A stretch of 19,007 bases of DNA from positions 125,565 through 144,571 of the forward strand of contig DQHW01000017.1 of assembly GCA_003524305.1 (NCBI GenBank), in the 5' to 3' direction. Below are positions 13,788-19,007 of this stretch, one piece after another. Source of the DNA: Anaerolineaceae bacterium (GTDB lineage Bacteria > Chloroflexota > Anaerolineae > Anaerolineales > Anaerolineaceae). The notes beneath the pieces were generated by a model. That model was given only the letters and a program-made list of their open reading frames with translations, did not search any database and was not told where the DNA came from. The position numbers and the translations under genes are program-made. Numbering within the stretch: the stretch's first letter is position 1; each line of letters opens with the position of its first letter.

Positions 13788-14474
13788 TTACTCATAGATC
13801 AGAATGAGTGAAACGCACAGGAACCAGGCGATGGTGGCAAAGAACAACATCCACTCTAGAAAAGGAGTGCGCCAAAAACGCGGACGTATTTTCTTCTCGG
13901 CAGGGTCGAGCAGGTAGTTTTCCTGGCTCTTTTTATCAGTCTTCTTGCTGACGATCACCAAAAATGCCGAATAGGATGCGATGGCGATAATGCCAAAGAT
14001 ATTGACCGCCAGGGGGATGACGCGTTCGCCCGGAGGCTGCACGAAGACGGCAATGGTGAAAAAGAGCACCGTCACCAACCCAGACCGGAAGAATGTCATG
14101 GCAGCTTTGCGATGCGGCTCGAGACGATCCATTGAGAAAACGCCCACCAGAATGCTGGATATCGCAGCCAAAAGCCCGGCGGCCATGCCAATGTAAGCCC
14201 ACAGCGTGCCAAGGACGATCCCCAAACCGGCGATGAAGGGCAAGAACAGTGTTCCGCCGATAATCATGCCGATATTGAAAACCGCAGCCAGTTTTGAGAC
14301 CCCGATCTCGCCCAATTCAGAGATGAAGTGGTTCAAGAATGAATACTTCTCGTTGCTTCGTCCGCGGTAGGGCAGCGCTGTGATCAGTGACCCAAGCAGG
14401 ATAACCAGACTGCCTGCCCAGCCGAAGTGTGCGTAGAACTGAAAGAGTATTGAAATGATGAAATTCCCTTGCAT
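13788..14474 (-). CDS. DUF998-family multi-pass membrane protein
   Basis: A 228-residue protein with about six or seven hydrophobic helices. The segment YSFLNHFISELGEIGVS followed by AAVFNIGMIIGGTLFLPF is the characteristic core of the DUF998 family (Pfam PF06197), membrane proteins of unknown function. A hydrophilic loop (about 175-200, rich in Lys, Glu and Asp) precedes the last helix. AGGTG six bases before the ATG serves as ribosome site. The gene is divergent from the methyltransferase gene, 101 bp away. Confidence 0.75.
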   Translation of the reverse strand: MQGNFIISILFQFYAHFGWAGSLVILLGSLITALPYRGRSNEKYSFLNHFISELGEIGVSKLAAVFNIGMIIGGTLFLPFIAGLGIVLGTLWAYIGMAAGLLAAISSILVGVFSMDRLEPHRKAAMTFFRSGLVTVLFFTIAVFVQPPGERVIPLAVNIFGIIAIASYSAFLVIVSKKTDKKSQENYLLDPAEKKIRPRFWRTPFLEWMLFFATIAWFLCVSLILIYE

Positions 14475-14493
14475 GCTTCACCTGAATATCGTG

Positions 14494-14553
14494 TTTTACA
14501 CCAGAAAATGGTGTTTAATTGTATTATCAAGGTATTACTTTTGATTTTACACC
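14494..14553. promoter_or_regulatory. Divergent intergenic region with repeated TTTTACACC half-sites
   Basis: Between the divergent DUF998 and methyltransferase genes, TTTTACACC occurs at 14494-14502 and again at 14545-14553, 51 bp apart. An inverse GGTGTTTAA at 14510-14518 makes ACACCA-n5-TGGTGT with the first. This could be a regulator binding region; no clear -35/-10 pair could be assigned for either direction. Confidence 0.35.
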
Positions 14554-14575
14554 GTGTTGAGAGAAGGATGTAACC

Positions 14576-15346
14576 ATGTATGACCAGTTTGCCACAGATT
14601 ATGACCGTTTCGTCAATTGGGATAACCGCCTGGCGTTTGAAATCCCCCTCATTGAGCAAATCCTTGAAGAAGTAAAAACGCCCGCAGGTGATCCTCTCCA
14701 GATTCTGGATGCAGCTTGCGGCACGGGCATGCACGCACTGGCATTAGCCAAAGCCGGGCATCAGGTTGTTGGGGCTGATTTCAGCCGTGAAATGATCAAG
14801 AAGGCAAAGCTCAATGCTGAATCAGCTCATTTGGAACTGCCTTTAGAAACCGCCGGCTTTGGGATGCTCGCATCCATGTTTGGCGACGCCCGCTTTGACG
14901 CGGTCTTATGCCTGGGCAACTCTCTCCCCCACCTGGTTGAAGAGTCAGACCTTGAGTCCGCGCTAAAAGATTTTTTTACCTGCCTGAAACCAGGGGGATT
15001 ACTGCTCATCCAAAACCGCAATTTTGATGCTGTAATGATAAAGAAAGACCGCTGGATGGAACCCCAGGCTTTTCAGGAGGGTGACGCAGAGTGGATCTTT
15101 GAGCGTTTTTATGACTTCAACTCTGACGGCACAATTGGCTTTAACATCGTCAATTTGCACCGCAAAGGCAGTGCTGCATGGACGTCTGAAGTTGTTTCAA
15201 CCCTGCTCAAGCCGCAATTGAAGGACGATTTGCAAGCGAAAGTTACCGCGGCTGGTTTTAGCCAGGTGGTTTCTTATGGAAGTTTAGGCAGAGACCCCTT
15301 CGATGCGCAGATCAGCGGAAATTTGATCATTATCGCAAGAAAGTAA
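14576..15346 (+). CDS. Class I SAM-dependent methyltransferase
   Basis: A 256-residue soluble protein with a Rossmann-type methyltransferase core. Motif I is ILDAACGTGMHALALAKAGH (43-62), with the glycine-rich loop at A47-C-G-T-G51. The next acidic strand (GADFSREMIKKA) should hold the ribose hydroxyls, and the later strand has VLCLGNSLPHLVEE, then a KPGGLLLIQNRNFD segment typical of small-molecule methyltransferases. GAGAAGGA upstream of the ATG is a good ribosome site. The substrate cannot be inferred. The GNAT-like gene follows after 72 bp in the same direction. Confidence 0.88.
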   Translation: MYDQFATDYDRFVNWDNRLAFEIPLIEQILEEVKTPAGDPLQILDAACGTGMHALALAKAGHQVVGADFSREMIKKAKLNAESAHLELPLETAGFGMLASMFGDARFDAVLCLGNSLPHLVEESDLESALKDFFTCLKPGGLLLIQNRNFDAVMIKKDRWMEPQAFQEGDAEWIFERFYDFNSDGTIGFNIVNLHRKGSAAWTSEVVSTLLKPQLKDDLQAKVTAAGFSQVVSYGSLGRDPFDAQISGNLIIIARK

Positions 15347-15418
15347 TGAATATGTACTGGTTTTGATATTCATCCTGGTTTTGAAAAATTAAGTAACCAT
15401 TTTTAATACGGAGCAATC

Positions 15419-16540
15419 ATGGAGATCATTCAAGTCAACACCCCGCAAGAACTTAAAGCATTTATTAATCTTCCTTATGAGCATTATCACAACGACCCGG
15501 TTTGGGTGGCGCCCCTGCGGTCTGAACAGGCCGGCCAATATGTGCCTGAGAAAAATCCCATGTTGCAGCACTGCGAATATGTGCTCTATTTAGCGAAAAA
15601 AGAGGGCAAGATCGTCGGACGTATTTCTGCCTTTGTAGACCGCCTGGCTGTGGAGCACTGGAAGCAGCCCATAGGCCTTTTTGGCTCCTTTGAGAGCAGC
15701 AATGACCCTGAGGTGGCTGATGCCCTTTTAAACGCAGCCAGGGCGTGGCTGAAGCAAAGGGGCATGATCAGTATGCGCGGTCCGTGGAGCTTTGCTTCGC
15801 AGGAGTGGGGACTGGTGGTTGAAGGATATGAGCCTTCCCCTGTGATCATGGCACCTTACAATCCGCCCTATTACAATGACCTGCTTACTGGCTTTGGTTT
15901 ACAGAAAGCAGAAGATTTGATGGTTTACGTGATCGATGCCAACGAGGGTTACACTTTTCCTGAACGTTATCTCACCCTGACCGAGATCGTAAAAAAACGA
16001 TACGGTGTGACGGTCAGAGAAATTGACATGCATCACATTGAAAGCGATGTGATCACAATTCTAGATATGGCAAATGTTTCGATCTGTGATAACTGGGGTT
16101 TCTACCCGGTCACAAAAGACGAGGCGAAAGCCATGGCCCGGGATTTGAAACAGATCATCAACCCCAAGGGTTTATTGATTGCCGAGAATCATGAAGGCAG
16201 GCCTATTGGATTCGCCATGACCTTGCCTGATATCAACAAGGTCATCAAAGGTCTGGACGGCCGCTTACTGCCTTTTGGCTGGCTGAAGTTGTTGACCGGT
16301 CTGCCAAGGCTGCGGCAGTTCCGCATGTGGGCGCTCGGGGTTATCCCGGAATACCAGGGCAAGGCCATTGACACTCTGCTTTACCGTGCAACTTATGAAA
16401 AACTATTTTCTTCCGATCTCCGGCTTGAAATTAATTATGTACTTGAAGGTAATGACCGCATGAATAATGCCCTCTATAAACTCGGCGTGAAGAACCTGCG
16501 CCGGTACAGGGTATATGAAATACCGATAGAACTGGCATGA
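15419..16540 (+). CDS. GNAT-superfamily N-acetyltransferase, YghO-like
   Basis: A 373-residue protein. The N-terminal part begins IIQVNTPQELKAFINLPYEHYHNDPVWVAPL, a pattern shared by YghO-like acyltransferases (BcerS-like superfamily). GPWSFASQEWGLVVEGYEPSP, then a PYNPPYYNDLL stretch, is strongly conserved in that group. The C-terminal GNAT fold has an acetyl-CoA loop-like segment VIPEYQGKAIDTLLY (Q313-G-K-A316). No enzymatic substrate is established for close relatives as far as I know. CGGAG precedes the ATG. The last codons (YEIPIELA) are the first copy of a 44-bp tandem repeat that continues beyond the stop. Confidence 0.8.
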   Translation: MEIIQVNTPQELKAFINLPYEHYHNDPVWVAPLRSEQAGQYVPEKNPMLQHCEYVLYLAKKEGKIVGRISAFVDRLAVEHWKQPIGLFGSFESSNDPEVADALLNAARAWLKQRGMISMRGPWSFASQEWGLVVEGYEPSPVIMAPYNPPYYNDLLTGFGLQKAEDLMVYVIDANEGYTFPERYLTLTEIVKKRYGVTVREIDMHHIESDVITILDMANVSICDNWGFYPVTKDEAKAMARDLKQIINPKGLLIAENHEGRPIGFAMTLPDINKVIKGLDGRLLPFGWLKLLTGLPRLRQFRMWALGVIPEYQGKAIDTLLYRATYEKLFSSDLRLEINYVLEGNDRMNNALYKLGVKNLRRYRVYEIPIELA

Positions 16541-16630
16541 TATACCCATATAACGGGTATGGTATACCGATAGTGCTGGCACGTAAGTACCCGTTTTGTG
16601 GGAATGGTATGCCATTTAGTCTGGCATTAC
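16517..16630 (+). repeat. Degenerate 44/45-bp tandem repeat, three copies, starting inside the GNAT gene
   Basis: ATACCGATAG occurs at 16520 and 16564, and a diverged ATGCCATTTAG at 16609. CTGGCA follows each at 16532, 16576 and 16621. Copies 1 to 2 are 44 bp apart and copies 2 to 3 are 45 bp apart. Copy 1 encodes the end of the GNAT protein; copies 2 and 3 would encode YGIPIVLA and NGMPFSLA. ATACCC/GGGTAT (16542-16547 with 16555-16560) and other short inverted pairs occur between copies. Confidence 0.8.
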
Positions 16631-16659
16631 TTGACTTCGAGAGACGAATTGTCTATACT
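16631..16659 (+). promoter_or_regulatory. Promoter ahead of the 65-residue protein
   Basis: TTGACT (16631-16636) and TATACT (16654-16659) with a 17-bp spacer. Transcription would start near 16666, giving a leader of about 100 bases before the ATG at 16768. Confidence 0.75.
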
Positions 16660-16665
16660 GAAATT

Positions 16666-16762
16666 ACAAAGAGCATTGCAGACAGCTCACTTCACCCCAT
16701 ATTAGGTAGACGCTTCAGGGCTGTCCGAATTTTTCGGGCAGCTTTTTTATCTCCGAAGGAGG
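16666..16762 (+). promoter_or_regulatory. Candidate attenuator leader (or short RNA) ahead of the 65-residue protein
   Basis: The predicted leader contains an intrinsic terminator at 16720-16748, then the ribosome site GAAGGAGG at 16755-16762. GACAGC at 16681-16686 can pair with GCTGTC at 16720-16725, the left arm of the terminator, giving a possible though short antiterminator. GAGC/GCTC (16671-16674 with 16685-16688) is a competing small hairpin. CTCC-GAA-GGAG (16751-16761) could mask part of the ribosome site. I do not recognise a known riboswitch class. Confidence 0.45.
16720..16748 (+). terminator. Intrinsic terminator located 19 bp upstream of a start codon
   Basis: GCTGTCCGAA pairs with TTCGGGCAGC around a TTT loop (one T-G wobble) and is followed by TTTTTT. 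It could end the upstream GNAT transcript, a short RNA started at about 16666, or act as an attenuator for the following gene. Confidence 0.85.
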
Positions 16763-16767
16763 ATGCG

Positions 16768-16965
16768 ATGGTACACCTTGAATTGGACGATGAGGAAACC
16801 GCACTGCTGCAACAAACGCTTGAAGATTGCTTGTCAGACCTGAGGGGAGAGATCGCCGATACATACAGCCATGATTACAAAGACATGTTGAAAAGTAAAA
16901 AGGTCTTGCTTTTGAAAATTCAAGAAGCGCTCAACCAGGCCAGCCTGGAACCCTTGCACGGGTAG
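16768..16965 (+). CDS. Small conserved acidic/helical protein, function unknown
   Basis: A 65-residue protein, MVHLELDDEETALLQQTLED onward, containing SDLRGEIADTYSHDYKDMLKSKK. It looks like a two-helix hairpin with alternating charged residues. Small proteins with this LxLxxEExxLLxxxLExxLSDLRxEIADT pattern recur in related bacteria as conserved hypotheticals; no function is known to me. GAAGGAGG lies 5 bases before the ATG, which is why this start is chosen. The same frame is open without a stop back to an ATG at 16537 that overlaps the GNAT stop, giving a possible 142-residue product, but that N-terminal part consists of repeat, promoter and terminator sequence and is probably not a real protein. 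Confidence 0.75.
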   Translation: MVHLELDDEETALLQQTLEDCLSDLRGEIADTYSHDYKDMLKSKKVLLLKIQEALNQASLEPLHG

Positions 16966-17250
16966 GAACCAGATTATGAGGTTAGCGAAAGTCTCCTATT
17001 AATAAATCGAGCCTGCTTTTTATGCAAGCCCGAAAATTGTGAATTTGAATACGTCTAAAAATTGCTGTTCTGATTTGGAGTGGGTCAATCTTGAGTCCAC
17101 GCAACACGCCGCCCATCACCCGGCAGGTTAAAAGTTTACCCTGTCAGCATTATGGCAATACCTTGAAAGAGCACCGGGCAAGGTGGCTGATGATTTCGTT
17201 CTTTTCTTTACCTTTCTAATAAATTTAGCTGAATTTGAGGATGATATGTA
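16966..17250. other. Intergenic stretch without recognisable genes
   Basis: About 285 bp between the small protein gene and the terminator of the lipoprotein gene. The reading frames are short and broken. A plus-strand run near 17130-17220 could encode LPCQHYGNTLKEHRARW before a stop, but with no start or family match. I see no RNA gene, repeat or promoter that I can support. Confidence 0.5.
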
Positions 17251-17284
17251 TAAAAACTCCTCCAGGAATCACTCCTGGAGGAGT
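17251..17284 (-). terminator. Intrinsic terminator of the head-GIN lipoprotein gene
   Basis: A perfect 12-bp stem ACTCCTCCAGGA/TCCTGGAGGAGT (17256-17267 with 17273-17284), loop of 5. Read on the minus strand, it is followed by TTTTTA. It begins 18 bp beyond the lipoprotein stop codon. Confidence 0.9.
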
Positions 17285-17301
17285 ATCGATTTATGTCTGA
17301 A

Positions 17302-18168
17302 TTAGTGTTCGCCGAGGGAGTTGACTTTGCCAAAACCGGTCATGGTTTGGGTGACCTTCGGGCTGCCGTAATACTCAAGGTTGCCACTGCCGGTGATGGT
17401 GACATCCAAATTGGAGTTGGCCCATACGGTTGCGTCACCAAAGCCAGTAATCTTGACTGAAGCGCTTTCACTCTCAAGATCCTCGCCGTGATAATTGCCA
17501 GAGCCTACGATCTGAATATCTTGATCATTGGCGGTGCCAGTGATATCTGCATTACCAAAGCCGCTGATCTTTAAGTTCATGGTGATGGCTTGCATCTGGT
17601 TTACATCGATGTCTCCTGATCCGCTGATCTCAAGCGTAGGTTGGTCAACCACCATGTTATCGACATTGATGTTGCCAAAACCACTCACGCGCAATAAAGC
17701 GTTTTCGGTTTTAAGATCGCCAAGGGTCATGTTGCCTGAACCTGAAAGCTTGATCTCAATGTCTTCGGCGTTTAATTCGGCGGCATTGATATTGCCGAAA
17801 CCTGAAAGCACAATACTTGACAACGACTTTACGGTCAAAGTGTATTCGATGGCACGAGAAGGATCAATGCTGATATTGGGTTCCATACCGATTTCAAGCG
17901 CATTATTGAAGACATCGGTGGTGATGTACTCCATCAGGTTGTCATCAGCCTCAATGGTAAGTGATTCTTTATCACCTTCAATAATGGTCAGGTTGCCAAT
18001 ACTTTGCAGATCCACTTTGTCAAAACCGCTGACAGCGCGATCTTCAGTGACAATGGTGCCTGAGCCGTTAATGTGTTCGCTGTTTATGCTGAAAGTGCGT
18101 CCGTTTATGGAACAGGCCGACAAAGCAAGTGCTAAAACTACAAAAACTAAAGTTAATTTTTTAATCAT
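17302..18168 (-). CDS. Head-GIN domain (DUF2807) lipoprotein with alternating GFG/GSG repeats
   Basis: A 288-residue lipoprotein. The signal peptide MIKKLTLVFVVLALALSAC ends at lipidated C19. The rest is a DUF2807/head-GIN domain (Pfam PF10988), expected to form a right-handed parallel beta-helix at the cell surface; relatives are called putative adhesins. It starts with a typical GSGTIVTEDRAVSGFDKVDL segment. From about the middle onward nine turns carry the motif xGxG, and they alternate strictly: SGFGN, SGSGN, SGFGN, SGSGD, SGFGN, VGSGN, TGFGD, TGSGN, TGFGK, with about 20 residues per turn (18-19 in the last ones). GGAG at 18176-18179 (minus strand) sets the start at the second of two adjacent ATGs (18168; the first is at 18171). 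The gene is monocistronic, with its own terminator. Confidence 0.85.
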   Translation of the reverse strand: MIKKLTLVFVVLALALSACSINGRTFSINSEHINGSGTIVTEDRAVSGFDKVDLQSIGNLTIIEGDKESLTIEADDNLMEYITTDVFNNALEIGMEPNISIDPSRAIEYTLTVKSLSSIVLSGFGNINAAELNAEDIEIKLSGSGNMTLGDLKTENALLRVSGFGNINVDNMVVDQPTLEISGSGDIDVNQMQAITMNLKISGFGNADITGTANDQDIQIVGSGNYHGEDLESESASVKITGFGDATVWANSNLDVTITGSGNLEYYGSPKVTQTMTGFGKVNSLGEH

Positions 18169-18171
18169 CAT

Positions 18172-18506
18172 ATTTCTCCTGTTTGTTATGAAAAATATAC
18201 GCAAAGGAATAAAAATGGTTGCAAAATTATTCTTGAGGTCAAAACGAACCGGTTGGGTTTGCGGCGGGTTCAGAAAAGCAAGAGTTTTTAAGTGAATAGG
18301 TTCTTAAAACGTCTATCAGGATTAAATGAATTATCCGCTGAACAACGGCATCATTTTGTTTGTATGTATCTTAGCCTGGCGCAGGGAACCGTGGCGTTTT
18401 TTCGCCATTCAGGGTTGGAAAAGGGTAAAATGAGGCGGAAAGAGGGCTTGTTAACGGCGAATAAACATCCGATTATGCCAATTTTCAAATTGGTCTTGAT
18501 TTACCC
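18172..18506. other. Intergenic region between the lipoprotein gene and the rRNA promoters
   Basis: About 330 bp. It must hold the promoter of the minus-strand lipoprotein gene, but no convincing box pair is visible; TTGCAA with TATATT at 19-bp spacing on the minus strand near 18190-18225 is the nearest. A 72-codon plus-strand frame at 18292-18510 starts with GTG and ends inside the rRNA promoter. It has no ribosome site and no family resemblance, so I do not call it a gene. Confidence 0.45.
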
Positions 18507-18534
18507 TTGACAGTCTCAAAAGCGAGTGTATAAT
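18507..18534 (+). promoter_or_regulatory. rRNA operon promoter P1
   Basis: TTGACA (18507-18512) and TATAAT (18529-18534) are both consensus, with a 16-bp spacer, about 440 bp before 16S rRNA. Confidence 0.85.
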
Positions 18535-18681
18535 CTGACCTCGTTGCTTGAATGCAACCACTATCTCGCCCTCACCGGCAGATAATTGACAACCCAACAC
18601 CAGAAATTACAGATGTAATCCCGGCGGCACGAATCTAATCCGATGATGAAAAACTCACCGGAATTTCCATTCGAAAAGCCC

Positions 18682-18710
18682 TTGACACAGAAAAAATGTG
18701 GGATTACAAT
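18682..18710 (+). promoter_or_regulatory. rRNA operon promoter P2
   Basis: TTGACA (18682-18687) and TACAAT (18705-18710) with a 17-bp spacer, about 265 bp before 16S rRNA. Confidence 0.85.
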
Positions 18711-18784
18711 AGTGCTCCCAAGTGAGTTGAAGATTTCGCTTTCAAAGGCAGATCGATAACAAACGAAAGCGTCAATGAGACAGG

Positions 18785-18822
18785 CCGATGACGTCCTGCA
18801 AAAAGAGTGTCATCGGTATTTT
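18785..18822 (+). terminator. Terminator-like hairpin inside the rRNA leader
   Basis: CCGATGAC (18785-18792) pairs with GTCATCGG (18809-18816) over a 16-base loop and is followed by TATTTTTAT. It lies between promoters P2 and P3, so only P1 and P2 transcripts would meet it. Confidence 0.5.
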
Positions 18823-18831
18823 TATCGCCTC

Positions 18832-18860
18832 TTGACAAGGGAAGTAACAAGAAGTAGAAT
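18832..18860 (+). promoter_or_regulatory. rRNA operon promoter P3
   Basis: TTGACA (18832-18837) and TAGAAT (18855-18860) with a 17-bp spacer, about 115 bp before 16S rRNA. A further TTGACA at 18872-18877 has no matching -10 box. Confidence 0.75.
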
Positions 18861-18956
18861 CTGGCCTCTGGTTGACAACAGCACCTTAACAACTGAAGAG
18901 TAATAGGAAGACGATGCCCTGTCGTTTCAAGTAATACAAGTAACTCCGTACTTTTT

Positions 18957-18970
18957 ACACCGAAAGGTGT
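18957..18970 (+). other. GNRA-capped hairpin immediately before 16S rRNA
   Basis: ACACC-GAAA-GGTGT is a 5-bp stem with a GAAA tetraloop ending 3 bases before the 16S 5' end. CTCCG (18944-18948) can also pair with CGGAG (18978-18982). Both may belong to the 16S processing structure. Confidence 0.5.
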
Positions 18971-18973
18971 TTT

Positions 18974-19007
18974 ATTGCGGAGAGTTTGATCCTGGCTCAG
19001 GATGAAC
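18974..19007 (+). rRNA. rrs: 16S ribosomal RNA, 5' end (partial)
   Basis: AGAGTTTGATCCTGGCTCAG at 18981-19000 is the universal bacterial 27F site, followed by GATGAAC. By alignment with E. coli numbering (A8 at 18981) the mature 5' end is near 18974. The rest of the gene lies outside the window. Three promoters precede it, which fits an rRNA operon. Confidence 0.97.

Noticed and set aside
15356..15385. Two CTGGTTTTGA copies 20 bp apart ahead of the GNAT gene, possible regulator site
   Set aside because: Too short and AT-rich to separate from chance, with no promoter boxes in a fitting position.
16537..16965. A 142-residue protein starting at the ATG that overlaps the GNAT stop
   Set aside because: The first 77 codons are tandem-repeat, promoter and terminator sequence. 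The ATG at 16768 has an excellent ribosome site and the conserved part begins there.
17528..18295. Plus-strand open frame of 255 codons opposite the head-GIN lipoprotein
   Set aside because: Its periodic Ser/Pro/Met composition is the shadow of the repeated GFG/GSG turns on the other strand. The lipoprotein has a signal peptide, ribosome site and terminator.
18292..18510. 72-codon plus-strand frame before the rRNA promoters
   Set aside because: GTG start without ribosome site, overlaps the rRNA P1 -35 box, and no recognisable family.

Overview
The window looks like a chromosomal piece of a free-living bacterium. An Anaerolineae-type member of the Chloroflexota is my best guess. The guess rests on gene content: a deazaflavin (F420)-type oxidoreductase, a GxGYxYP-family protein next to a GPH sugar symporter, a YghO-like GNAT protein, a small conserved 65-residue protein, and lipoproteins of the I42 and head-GIN type. 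Only about 34 bases of 16S rRNA are present at the right edge, too few to place the organism. Base composition is mixed: the transporter, sugar and methyltransferase genes are fairly GC-rich, while about 5.5-9.4 kb is visibly AT-richer and full of repeats.

Layout. (1) 1-5472, plus strand: an export operon with the tail of an ABC-2 permease, an HlyD-type adaptor and, further on, two adjacent ATPases that together resemble the two halves of YbhF. Between adaptor and ATPases sit four small genes: a flavodoxin-fold reductase, an HXXEE membrane protein, a deazaflavin-dependent oxidoreductase and a four-helix membrane protein. The last of these are coupled by overlapping starts and stops. (2) 5473-9440: an accessory block holding a DinJ-YafQ toxin-antitoxin pair and an orphan CHASE4 histidine kinase. 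Three clusters of a palindromic repeat family lie between and around these genes, and the block is flanked by a second repeat type. (3) 9445-12558: a strong, apparently leaderless promoter, then a GxGYxYP protein without signal peptide and a GPH (MelB-type) symporter, closed by a terminator. (4) 12588-13310: a HigB-HigA module with its own promoter, palindromic operator and terminator. (5) 13323-14474, minus strand: a DUF998 membrane protein and a chagasin-like (I42) lipoprotein. (6) 14576-16965, plus strand: a methyltransferase, a GNAT-family protein whose 3' end has been tandemly triplicated, and a 65-residue protein preceded by a promoter and an intrinsic terminator in its leader. (7) 17251-18168, minus strand: a head-GIN lipoprotein with strictly alternating GFG/GSG repeats and its terminator. 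(8) 18507-19007: an rRNA promoter region with three sigma70-type promoters, a terminator-like hairpin between the second and third, and the 5' end of 16S rRNA.

The most unusual item is the repeat family at 5783-6029, 6690-6931 and 8818-9275. Each unit is a nest of inverted copies of a GGTG-n-GTCAACG motif. Units are separated by exactly 33 bp. The core can fold in mutually exclusive ways, and one fold looks like a REP hairpin preceded by GTAG. The toxin-antitoxin pair and the kinase both lie between copies of it.
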